20,338 bases of DNA from NCBI GenBank assembly GCA_036939755.1, contig JALLAZ010000283.1, forward strand, positions 1 through 20,338, written 5' to 3'. This document shows, piece by piece, positions 9,644 through 18,079 of this stretch. The stretch comes from Stephanodiscus triporus. Lineage: Eukaryota; Bacillariophyta; Thalassiosirophyceae; Thalassiosirales; Thalassiosiraceae. How positions within the stretch are numbered: position 1 is the stretch's first letter; each line of letters begins with the position of its first letter. A program made the translations under genes and the position numbers. The notes beneath the pieces were generated by a model. The model made no database searches, had not been told where the DNA came from, and worked only from the letters and a program-made list of their open reading frames with translations.

Positions 9644-10924
9644 ATGAGCTTAATAAAACGTTTAGGTACTTCGATCATGCGACCGCGTCTTTCGGCCCGA
9701 CGAAACATCCATCAACTGCCGGGTCCCGACGTCACCTCGAGACGATATTATCACTCGGCGGCGGCGGCATCGGCCGCGAAATATTATCGCGATCGTCGTC
9801 GCGGAGGCGAATCCTCCCCCCTCCTTCGAAGATGGCGGGCCGACGGCCGAAACGCGCCCTCGTCGTCGTGCGTTGGCATAACAACGACGTCGCCGTCGTC
9901 GCGACGGCGTTCTCGTCGTTCGTTAGTCGACGTCGCCGCCGTCGCCCGGAACGACGAATCATCGCGCGCGTCGAAGAACGACCGCCTCGATGTTCGCGTC
10001 GAACGATTCGGCACCCACGCCATCGGCGTGCCAAGGCCATACGTCGAGGAGGACGAAACTGCTCGCGGCCGAGGGGAGGAGGGGCAACTTCCACGGGGCG
10101 TCGTCCGGCGATCCGATTTCTTCGGGGAGACGATCACCTTCGTCGTCGACGGCGCGGACGTCGCTTGCTCTGTCCGATCATCGCGATTATACCATCGCGA
10201 CGACGTCATTTCGCGGATGACCGAGGACGCGATAACCTACGCGACGTCCTCGTTCGACGGCTTTTCCCTGTGCGTACTCTCCCGCGGATCCGCCAATCTC
10301 TACCCCGGCAACGACTCCGACGGCCCTGACGCCCGCGCGTGCCACGCCTCATCCGTGGCGTGAAGCGAGCTGCTGCGCCACGCCTGGGAGCTTTTCCCTG
10401 TGCGTACTCTCCCGCGGATCCGCCAATCTCCACCCCGGCAACGACGCCGACGGCCCCGACGCCCGCGCGTACCACGCCTCGTCATCTATTTCGAGCGGCG
10501 CGGCGGCGACGACGGCGACGACGGCCGCGCATGCGATCATGGTCGTCGTCGCGACGACGACGACGACGGCCGCGCGGAGGAGGAGGAGGGGGGGGGGGAC
10601 GGGGCGGCGCCGCCGGGCGTCGGCGACACGATCCGTAACTGCCGCCCCGATGCTCGCGGTCGCGGTCGCGGCCGTGGCGCCCGCGCTGGCCCAGGGGGGG
10701 AGTCACTACGTGCGACGGATCGATAGGCTGTTGCTGGGTTCGACGAACGACGCGGGAGATACGTCGTCGTCGTCGTCGGGGGGGGGGGGGACCACCGACT
10801 ACCCGTCGTCCCCCCCGAGTCTGCTGACGATGGCGCGCGTCGCGTCTTCCTTCCGCGATGCCATTATTCTTCCCCGGATGCATCATTCGGCGACGACGGC
10901 GGCCATTCGTCGCGTGTTGTCGAT
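9644..10924 (+). other. Probable 5' part of the TTC38-like gene, reading frame disrupted
   Basis: The clear TTC38-like exon begins near 10925 but lacks the family's N-terminal region, which should lie here. A frame opening with ATG 9644 runs to a stop at 10361-10363; its start (MSLIKRLGTSIMRPRLSARR) is Arg-rich like a mitochondrial presequence. Near 10220-10350 it contains a stretch (DAITYATSSFDGFSLCVLSR) that could match the family's first helix pair. A second frame, open from 10221 to 10973, repeats FSLCVLSRGSANL and continues with AAHAIMVVVA, which could match the family's AHA helix. A third frame leads into LLTPRERWH. The frame changes coincide with a 130-bp-offset duplication and long G-runs. 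Either short introns, assembly errors or gene decay are possible; I cannot give a joined coding sequence. Confidence 0.4.
10261..10480 (+). repeat. Direct duplication, two 90-bp copies 130 bp apart
   Basis: Bases 10261-10350 recur at 10391-10480 with four mismatches in 90, separated by 40 bp. The offset of 130 is not a multiple of three, so the same peptide (starting FSLCVLSRGS) is read in two different frames. The intervening 40 bp also carries a partial copy of the GCCACGCCT end of the unit. Confidence 0.95.
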
Positions 10925-12692
10925 ATGCCGGCTACTACTCCCGACGAAGTTATACCGCATCACCACCTGTTGACGCCGAGAGAACGATGGCACCTGCATG
11001 CACTTCAGCAGCTGCTGCAAAATAATCATCGCGATGCCATGGGGGCGTACCTTCGACTGCTGGAACTCTATCCGGGAGATTTGTTGGGATTGAGTTTGGC
11101 GTTGGACGTCGCTTACGCATTGGGGGATTCAAATGTCGCTTCACGGTGAGAGGTTTGCCTTCGCCCTGATGTTGTTTTGTTTTTCCCCCCGGACTCGGCC
11201 TGACCTGGGTCCCCGCGCCGCATTGTCTTTTTTTTTTTCTCTCAGCGCGGCGACGAACGTCTCCGCATACTGGTCGGAACGCGACGGAGGGGCCCTGCGA
11301 CTTCGACATTCCCATCCCGTCCAAAACATGGCCACCTCGCTCATTGCCGTGGGCATGTCGTCGTCGTCGTCTTCGTCTCGGGCTTCGACCGCGGAGCGCC
11401 TCGCCGAAACGGCGATAGCACGCGACGCAGACGGGACCGGCGGTACCTCCGTCTGGGCATTATCCCATTGCCTTGCGTCGGAAGGTCGAGCGGCGGAAAT
11501 GGTCTCCAAGCTAGCAGGGTACGATGGGACACAATTTTACGAGGCTTGCGGATACTTACACTTCGCGGTAAGGATGAAGGGATATGGCGGGATAGCGTTA
11601 TTGGATCGCAAAGGAGCAGGTGCGGATCGTTCGGCGTTAAGGCTCTATGATGGAGGCTTTGGAAGTTTGTTAGAATACAGCGGAAACAATGTACAAGGGC
11701 TTGAAAGGGGGGGAGAAGAGGTTTCTATGCGGGAGCTACGAGTGCCGAGGAGTATCAAGAAAGATATGGCTGGTGCATTAGGTTCAATGCTCACTGGCTG
11801 GTTTGGTGGAGGCGACAAAAGCAGTGGCGACGACGCAGCGGAAGGTTCGGATCCGGCTCTGAATGACCAGCAGAGGAAACAACAACTACTGCGAAGACGA
11901 ACGGTTGAAGATGTTCTTTGCTGGCTGCCCCCAAGCCCGCTGTTGCTCACAAATGCCACGGCCTTGCTGTTACGCCTCACACTTAGTGGGGCGATTGCTG
12001 AATCTGATGAAAGGTGGGCAGATCTTCGGGCGGCGTGGACCTTGACAATTAAAGGACAGAACGATGATTTAGAATTCGAGACGGATTCTACTCCCGTCGA
12101 GTATATGCCACTAGCAATGATAGCTTCTTCATTGGTAATTAATCCCAATGAGCTCCACATGAAAGATGTGGGGCTTCCACTGGAAAATGCAATGCAAGGC
12201 TTGCACAAATTTGGAAAGGTAATGAAACTCGGTCAGCTCAAGGTAGTATCTGCATCATCGCAACCTTCATTTGCGGCTTCCCGTGTTGAGGATTGGAGAG
12301 TGGTTCTGTGCCATTTAGCTCGCGCAAGAGACTCCTGCCAGCGTTGGGAAATGCCAAAAGGAATTTCGTCATCAACCTACCTTCTTCCTAATGATGCCAA
12401 TCCACTTTCATCCATCTCTCCACCTTCACCTCATCCAATTGGTTGGGACTTTGACTTAAGACAATTTCTTGAGCATGCTTTGATATATGCGGCAATGGAA
12501 GTCGGAGATTACGAGAGTTTGTGTCTGGCCAGGGCTATATGTAGCGAGGGTACCACATTACGGTCGAACTGTCCTGAATTGTGGTGGAGATATGGAAGAG
12601 TGTTGGACTTGTTGGGTGATGAAGTAGCAGCGGAGAACGCCCGAGCTGCAAGCATCAGTTTAGGCAGTGGAGAAGGGGGGGCTACGTTTTGA
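10925..12692 (+). CDS. TTC38-like tetratricopeptide repeat protein, 3' two thirds
   Basis: Exon 10925-11145 joins exon 11246-12692 across a 100-bp intron (donor G|GTGAGA, acceptor CTCTCAG|C after a long T-run); the split Arg codon keeps frame, and TGA is at 12690-12692. The first exon reads LLTPRERWHLHALQQLL ... YPGDLLGLSLALDVAYALGD, which matches the TTC38 family helix pair (LTxRExxHxxAL, then PxDxLALxxxxDxxxxLGD). The second opens with AATNVSAYWSERDGG, as in the family's VARIxPFW segment, and continues with helical repeats up to WWRYGRVLDLLGDEVAAENA. The repeats are protein-binding scaffolds; no enzyme motif is seen and the function of the family is not well known. Codon use changes from GC-rich to near-neutral at about 11500. 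Position 10925 is only an in-frame ATG, and the true start is probably upstream. Convergent with the RING-CH gene. Confidence 0.8.
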
Positions 12693-12808
12693 TGAACGTG
12701 ATGGGAATATGAGCATAGCGACGTAAAAATCTTGTTAATAATCATTTGTGGTATATATTATGCTTCATGCGTTTGACTAGTGAATTATACTTGTCCATCA
12801 CGATGCCC

Positions 12809-14302
12809 TTATAGCTCATCATTTGGAATGCTTAGCAAAACAGCACTAATGAAGACAATAACAATGACAACAATCTTAAAATCAATCGCGAAACCATCGA
12901 ATCTTCCCCCCTCTCTAATGTAAACAAGTGGGGCATGCACAGATGAAGATGCATTTCCAATACCGCTACCTTCACTTGGCAATTCAAAGGCAATTCTCAA
13001 ATTCTCTGGCTTCACCCACGCGGGCTTCTGACTCTTATCTTCAAAGTACACAGGTAGTCGGCCGTCATTGTGAAAAGCTCTCACATCGCCCACTTTACCA
13101 TTTAGATGAGACGCGCTGACCAACCCATGGCAAATCACCGGACAGCCTAAATCAGGGTGAATGAGATCACTTGCAACGCGAAACATTTCCATGTCGTCCA
13201 TCTCCCTCGGCTCTGTGATGGGGCCTGTGAGGACGCAGATTTCTCCATCATTTTCATATCGCAAAGCCTGGCATGGTTTGCCGTCAGGCAATAAAAAACA
13301 CAGGCGTTGCTTGCTTTTTTTCAACAAGTCTTCAATACTTGTAGTGCAATTATGTTCTGGACCATGCACAAGGCGGCTGCCGGGAGCCAACTTAGTGACA
13401 AGCCGCTCAGCTTCGATGCCACGGTATACTTTTCGAAGCATTCTCGCATAGTGCAAACCTGAATTTATTGTCGCAACTGAAGTCAAGTCAGACGATGAAA
13501 GGCTAGTCTCGTAAATGATCCTTGCGTTCTCTAATAGAGCAGTTGTGTATGCGTTCGCGTCATTTTCGTTGCTCCAGGCCGAACGGGCCGTGATAACAGC
13601 AATTCTGCTTTCCATCCCTTTGGACTGTTCTTTCATGCCAAATGAATTGTAAATTATTCGAGCCTTTTCATAGCATTTGATTGCAATCTCATCACTCTCT
13701 TCTTCAGTTTCGTCCATTTCAATTATTGACCCAAAGCATTCACATCCGCACGCCTCAAAGTATCCAATAATTTTTCAAAAATTGTATTCGATACTTGTTT
13801 GGGGCATGTGCAACCACCCGTCCATCTTCTCATCCTTCTTCATTTTCTCGGCCATCAACAGCTACTTTTTTTAAAGCATTTCACACTCCATTTTAAGCAT
13901 CCCCACATCTTGACACGACAAGGTCGGCACAGTATTGATCAACTTCAGGATTTTGGATCGAAGGGATTGAATTACTCTGATTTTATCCCATTTGCTGTTT
14001 TCGGGATGGCCGTATGTCACCTCCGCAAATGAGACAAATGCAGATGATATATCTAGAGATAATTGCCTTTGGTAGGGCTGTTTGCAGTTGGGGCAGGATT
14101 CCCATGGCTTGACAAAGGCCCGGGAGAACTTTGCCTCTGCCTCCAGTTTGCTCTTTTGCTCTGCGAAATTGACGATGCAGGAAAGATGGGCGAAGCCCAC
14201 CGAATCGCCACGGCAAGAGCAGTCGCGCACCAATGGCTTTCCCTCTTCGTCGGGCCCATCGTCCAAGCAGAAGTAGCATGATGCTCCGTCCGGAATCGCC
14301 AT
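12809..14302 (-). pseudogene. RING-CH (C4HC3) protein with C-terminal membrane segment, interrupted by three in-frame stops
   Basis: The first ATG (14302) starts MAIPDGASCYFCLDDG. A RING-CH finger follows: Cys9-x2-Cys12, Cys28-x-Cys30, His39-x2-Cys42, Cys70-x2-Cys73, as in MARCH-type ubiquitin ligases. Then come YQRQLSLDISSAFVSFAEV, helical repeat-like sequence (KCYEKARIIYNSFG), and a conserved-looking C-terminal domain with CPVICHGLVSASHLNGKVG and VKPENLRIAFELPSE. This architecture recalls a large family in Thalassiosira genomes (from memory, not searched). The last 30 residues hold a hydrophobic helix (IVVIVIVFISAVLLSI) and end in NDEL. The frame is the same from 14302 to 12809 but carries TAA 13871-13873, TAG 13862-13864 and TGA 13775-13777. 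Sequence between the stops still fits the family style (GWLHMPQTS, YFEACG). I could not find a frame-preserving GT-AG intron that removes all three stops while keeping those segments, so a pseudogene is the best call; sequencing errors or stop readthrough are alternatives. Confidence 0.65.
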
Positions 14303-14675
14303 CTCTACTCCGAGTAAGTACGGTCTAATTGAAGTCGGTGTTGTAAGGCTTCGCAAAAAAAAAGGTAGAGTATCCTTGTACTATGCAGGATCGGTATATC
14401 GGTCATTTTTAATATTTTGCCAGACAATTATTATTTTTGATTGGATATTCTGTGGGGCAAAACTACCAATTGGTAGTGATTTTGTAGAGAATAGTTAAGA
14501 ATGTTCCAGACGCTTTCAGACAAAACCTCCCAGTGAGAAGAGATGCCCCAGACCATTTCCCACTCAAGTAAAGCGCAAAAATTCCGGTATTAAAAGATGG
14601 GGAATTGCTAGAGATATGAACGTGGAAGTCCGAATATCCCAAAAATCACTACTGCTAATTAATACCTATATGTAT
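14303..14675. other. Intergenic stretch upstream of the RING-CH gene
   Basis: About 370 AT-rich bases between the RING-CH start and the end of the piggyBac remnant. They contain the presumed RING-CH promoter and a 16-bp perfect palindrome at 14462-14477. I see no open frame with codon support and no RNA gene. Confidence 0.5.
14462..14477. repeat. 16-bp perfect palindrome
   Basis: ACTACCAATTGGTAGT reads the same on both strands. It lies about 160 bp upstream of the RING-CH ATG, so it could be a dimer-binding site, but a chance occurrence or transposon-terminal relic is equally possible. Confidence 0.6.
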
Positions 14676-15816
14676 TCAGTTGCCGTGCTCTTGCAAATGC
14701 AATCCAAAGCAAATGGAGCACAGTGGAGCTCCGGGAGATCATGCACAATACGTACGAGCCCCCTTTTTGCATTCAGAGCACGGATAACGGACATATTCCG
14801 TATTAACTTTGTTGAATGCGTGGGTGGAATAATTCCACTTACCCTCCTGCACATTTTGCTTTTTGAGCATGTGAATGGTCAATGAGCGCCTCCAAAGGCA
14901 TGGGGGAGATGCTGCAGTGACCCCATTTGATTGTATTTTGTTGCGTAGCATCCGCATTGCAAGGTTCTTTTGAAAAGTCGATGTTGGCTCCGCTGCTTCC
15001 TTCATCCCGCGTGCCTGAGCCTGCACACAATTCACCTCTGCAACCGACAACAAAAAAAGTAAATTGTCGGTTGGGCCACCATTTTGTCTGCCACACCTCT
15101 TCCAATCCAATAGGGTCATGTCAACAATTGTTAACATCGTTGACCCAATGCTTCACACGGTTGTGGCGACTGAATGGCTCGGCGTACTTGAAGGTCTTCC
15201 ATTCCCCGTCAACGAAGTGCCACGTTGGATGGTCCTGGATTTCCTGCAGGAACTCCCGTCAATACTGTGTGTCGCTAATATCGATATTTGTTCTCTGAAG
15301 GGTGAGAAGCCTCTCTTCACCCTCCATACACCATTCATACTCCGGCGGTTGGTGCTCAATGGCCAAGATTTTCTTCCACTGTTCAAGTTTGTCCACTCAT
15401 TTGCCCCCCTTTATCTTTGGCACTTGATGCCACGCCAACAAAGTATCCCATTCAGTCACTGCCAACATATCAACAATCTTACCTTGTGCAATTATTTGCA
15501 AGATCTTTTTCCTCTGTTGCTTGGAGTTGCTGTCGGCGTTTCTTGAAAATTTCACGAGCATCATAGCTTCCGGAACCTTCAGGTTCTGGCACCTCTTAAT
15601 GAGCTCAACGGCCTTTTGGTAGCGCGAGTCCCTTCGGGCATTGTTCCTAGACATGTTGGTGACGTCCCTTATTAATTGTTTGCGATACTTCTCATGGGTT
15701 GGCGAGATATATCATCAGTTACAGAAGTGGTTCGACAAAATTGTCGAAGATGGTACATCCTCTACCTTAAAAATGGCACGCGTTGACAATGATGCCCCTG
15801 TTTCCGACCAGGGGTG
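14676..15816 (-). pseudogene. Decayed piggyBac-type (DDE_Tnp_1_7) transposase
   Basis: One minus-strand frame runs from 15816 to about 15060. It holds VEDVPSSTILSNHF, RDVTNMSRNNARRDSRYQKA, EWDTLLAWHQVPK, WHFVDGEWKTFKYAEPFSRH, and HDPIGLEEVWQTKWWPNRQF, the region before the C-terminal finger in this family as I remember it from algal genomes. It is broken by TGA codons at 15717/15714, 15399, 15261 and 15123. Near 15055 the frame shifts by one base in a T7 run, then continues as LLSVAEVNCVQAQARG and YPCSECKKGARTYCA. A TGA at 14741-14739 separates this from the last Cys/His-rich piece (LCSICFGLHLQEHGN), ending at TGA 14676. That tail is a C-terminal cysteine-rich zinc-binding domain like those of piggyBac proteins. 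The central catalytic DDD core appears to be missing or shortened, so it is inactive. No terminal repeats or TTAA duplications could be assigned. Confidence 0.75.
15041..15073. repeat. Perfect 10-bp-stem hairpin at the transposase frameshift
   Basis: CAACCGACAA at 15041-15050 is the exact reverse complement of TTGTCGGTTG at 15064-15073, with a 13-base loop holding an A7 run. It lies over the place where the piggyBac frame shifts by one. Confidence 0.85.
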
Positions 15817-16300
15817 TCATATATCAAACTGACCAGAAGCGCCTGATCTAAACGACTGTGCCCTTGGCTGGGTCAGTCTAGTGTAGATTTAAAGAGTTAA
15901 CAATATAATTTTCACCAAGTGTCTGTTTCTGTGAAAAAAATGTAACTTTGGGGGTGCAAATAATGGAGCATTCCCATATCTCATTTGTATTTGTGTATCA
16001 CAAAAGCAAATTTTGTGATTTGTGATTTGCAACGGTCAGATATGGAACTCGTTTTTTGGCGCACCGAGACACAAAAACACCACATCCCACAACTCCGACA
16101 TCCCACAACTCAACTCCGACATCCCACAACTCAACTCTGACATCCCACAACTCCGACATCCCAGCACTAGCTCCCCATTGAATGACACCCTCCTTGTGGA
16201 CGTTGAGGTTGCTTCTCTTCAAGATGGATTCACCTGTGAAGAAGAAGCACTGGAGATACAAGAAGACGTTTCTGAAGAGTCTCTCGGAGGAGGAGCATTG
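15817..16300. other. Non-coding stretch with hairpin and minisatellite
   Basis: AT-rich DNA between two transposase remnants. It contains a hairpin at 15997-16019 (ATCACAAAA, loop GCAAA, TTTTGTGAT) and the minisatellite at 16081-16163. Frames through the minisatellite exist on both strands, but they only reflect the repeat. The hairpin could be a relic of a transposon terminus. Confidence 0.5.
16081..16163. repeat. Minisatellite, 21-bp/16-bp units
   Basis: Copies of CGACATCCCACAACTC(AACTC) start at 16096, 16117, 16138 and 16154, with a partial copy at 16081. Units are 21 bp when the extra AACTC is present and 16 bp without it. Confidence 0.9.
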
Positions 16301-16728
16301 TCTTCGCTCAAGGAAGATCCCCCGTGCTTCCTTGCTGTCGTTGGATCTGTCTCCATGGTGTACTCTATTTTATTCCGCCATCAACCAGTCTCTCATCACC
16401 ATGACTGGATTCAATGGCGCCTCTTTTGCATCTCTTTTGCAGAAGTTTGCTCTGCTTTTGGATGAATATACCCCCTTCAACACGAGTCACATCCTATTGA
16501 AGCAGGACCTTCGAAAGGAGGACGCCCAAGGAAGGTTTGTCCGGAGGATTGTCTTGGTCTCGTGCTTGTTTGGACTCACACGAGAGGGTCCCTAACGGTG
16601 TTGCAGTTGGTTTTTTAATGACATGCTCAAATCTCTGCATGTATTTGTGCTTTGGCCGCCGCATGATCGTCGAGGCATTGAAAAGTGACCCCCTTGACAG
16701 GATTGCAATTCCCTTGAATGAGGAGATC
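16300..16728 (+). pseudogene. Fragment of a Harbinger-like (DDE_Tnp_4 type) transposase, N-terminal region
   Basis: Three frames used in turn give a continuous-looking protein. Frame A: NQSLITMTGFNGASFASLLQ and KFALLLDEYTPF. From about 16517, frame B: GGRPRKVCPEDCLGLVLVWT and TRGSLTVLQLVF. From about 16617, frame C: MTCSNLCMYLCFGRRMIVEA and LKSDPLDRIAIPLNEEI. This order (TGF-helix, GRPR, DCLGLVLVWTRTRGS, GRRxI) is what I recall of the region before the catalytic core in diatom Harbinger-like transposases; this is memory-based and not searched. The frame changes at about 16510 and in a T-run near 16610-16616 show decay. The catalytic core is absent because copia sequence begins at about 16729. 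The 5' limit is approximate. Confidence 0.6.
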
Positions 16729-17958
16729 ACTTTGTACAATGGAAAACAGCTTACCGTGGTGTGGCAAGTAGACGATCTCATGGCATCGTGTGAGGATGAT
16801 TTCGAACTGACAAAGTTTTCATGTTACATGGGAAGGATATACGGGCCCACCCTGAGCATGCACCTGGGTAAGAAGCATGATTACCTAGGAGTAGACATGG
16901 AATTCTGTGATGATGGGGCACTGGAGGTGTCAATGGTCAAGTACCTGAAAACAGGATAGACAAATTTCTGGAGTTGATCAAGGGAAGAACGGCAACACCG
17001 GCGCACGATAAGCTATTTGTGATTAGAGACGAGAAAGATGCAAGGAAGCTGAATGAGGAGCAGTCCTTTCCTTGGCATTTCACCACACAGTGGCACAACT
17101 ACTATTCATGGCAACAAGAGCGAGGCAAGATATTCAGACCGCGGTGGCGTTTCTCACAACGAGAGTTAAGAGTCCAGACGAAGACGATTGGGGAAAATTA
17201 AAGCGCGTGCTGAAATATCTCAATGGTACTAAATATCTGAAGCTGGGGCTAACCATGGATAACATGTCGATGTTAAAATGGTATGTGGGCGGATCGCACA
17301 ATGTAGCAAATGTCATGGAGGAGCAGTGTTCTTGCTTGGATGAGGCGCGACCTCGAGTTATTCAAGGAAACTAAAGTTGAACACAAGGAGCTCTACCGAG
17401 ATGGAACTAGTGATGGCAGATATGTTTATGCCGGAAATGTTGTGGTCTCTACACTTCATTCAGGCACAAGGATACAAGACGGAATGTGTAGGACTATATC
17501 AAGACAACATCAGTACTCAGTTACTCATAAAGAATGGTAAGATGTCAAGCGGAAAGAAGACCAATCACATCAAAGCAAAGTTCTTCTTTGTCAAAGACAG
17601 AGTGGACAACGGGGAGATAAAGGTGGTTGATTGTCCAACTGAGGAGATGTGGGCGGACATTATGACTAAGCCGCTACAGGGAACAGCGTTCAGGGTAATG
17701 AGAGCTGAGCTGATGAATTGCGATGTGAATTACGAGGATACAGCAGAGGAGGAGCCGGGGCAGCCCATTTGTAGCCCGAAGATGGTGTCATGGAAGAAGG
17801 ACGTTGCATGTCCCTTCAAGACACTGCAGGAGTGTGTTGGGCACAATGGAAATCGGCAGTCAACAGACAGACAGGGGAGGAGGAATCTTGGCGTAGCCAG
17901 AGTTGTAGCTCCGACGTGGCACGTCGGAGTAGCTACAAAAAGGAGAGGTAGAGAGTAG
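16729..17958 (+). pseudogene. Ty1/copia pol fragment: end of reverse transcriptase and RNase H
   Basis: Starts abruptly with YNGKQLTVVWQVDDLMASCE, which contains the reverse transcriptase VDD catalytic motif, then KKHDYLGVDMEF and SMVKYL. After a shift near 16950: IKGRTATPAHDKLFVIRDEK. After another at about 17070: AFHHTVAQLLFMATRARQDI and LKRVLKYLNGTKYLKLG. The RNase H part follows 17360 (NTRSSTEMELVMADM, GLYQDNISTQLLIKNGKMSS, HIKAKFFFVKDRV, MWADIMTKPLQGTAFRVMRA). Part of the first RNase H segment is garbled at 17310-17360. At least three frame breaks are visible. gag, protease, integrase and the first half of the reverse transcriptase are missing. The C-terminal half of the last frame (17377-17958) is nearly intact, so this is a fairly young copy. 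It runs into the candidate LTR before its stop at 17956-17958. Confidence 0.88.
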
Positions 17959-18043
17959 AAGTGAGCGCGAGGGGCTCACTTCCTTTAATTTATCTAACGA
18001 TACAATGTTATGCGTTTAGCGTCAGATTGACGTCTTCTCAACA
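17835..18043 (+). repeat. Candidate copia LTR between two elements
   Basis: Begins TGTTG (17835-17839) and ends CAACA (18039-18043), the inverted ends usual for copia LTRs, and sits exactly where a 3' LTR of the upstream pol and a 5' LTR of the downstream gag should be (209 bp). No second copy is in the window to prove it, and no primer-binding site for initiator tRNA-Met is recognisable after 18043. It contains a near-palindrome at about 17908-17939 (CTCCGACGT, spacer GGC, ACGTCGGAG). Confidence 0.35.
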
Positions 18044-18057
18044 TAAATTAAAGGAAG
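17979..18057. repeat. 15-bp inverted repeat upstream of gag
   Basis: CTTCCTTTAATTTAT at 17979-17993 pairs exactly with ATAAATTAAAGGAAG at 18043-18057, leaving a 49-base loop. It ends 22 bases before the gag ATG and spans the proposed LTR end. Confidence 0.85.
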
Positions 18058-18079
18058 CGAACCAGGCTGAGGACGCCTA

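Noticed and set aside
9097..10329. 410-codon plus-strand frame across the M20 start and intergenic region
   Set aside because: Arg/Ser-rich with no recognisable motif, antisense to the M20 gene for part of its length, and does not lead into the TTC38-like frame.
10360..10390. A 31-nt GT-AG intron joining the two duplicated copies in frame
   Set aside because: It would give a coherent frame (GC|C, then FSLC), but 31 nt is too short for the introns seen here (71-231 bp), and the branch region is absent. Noted only as a test for cDNA.
15064..15546. 160-codon plus-strand frame
   Set aside because: Antisense to the piggyBac remnant, which has clear family motifs on the minus strand.
16081..16163. 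CRISPR-like array
   Set aside because: Units are directly adjacent with no unique spacers, and the context is eukaryotic, so it is a minisatellite.
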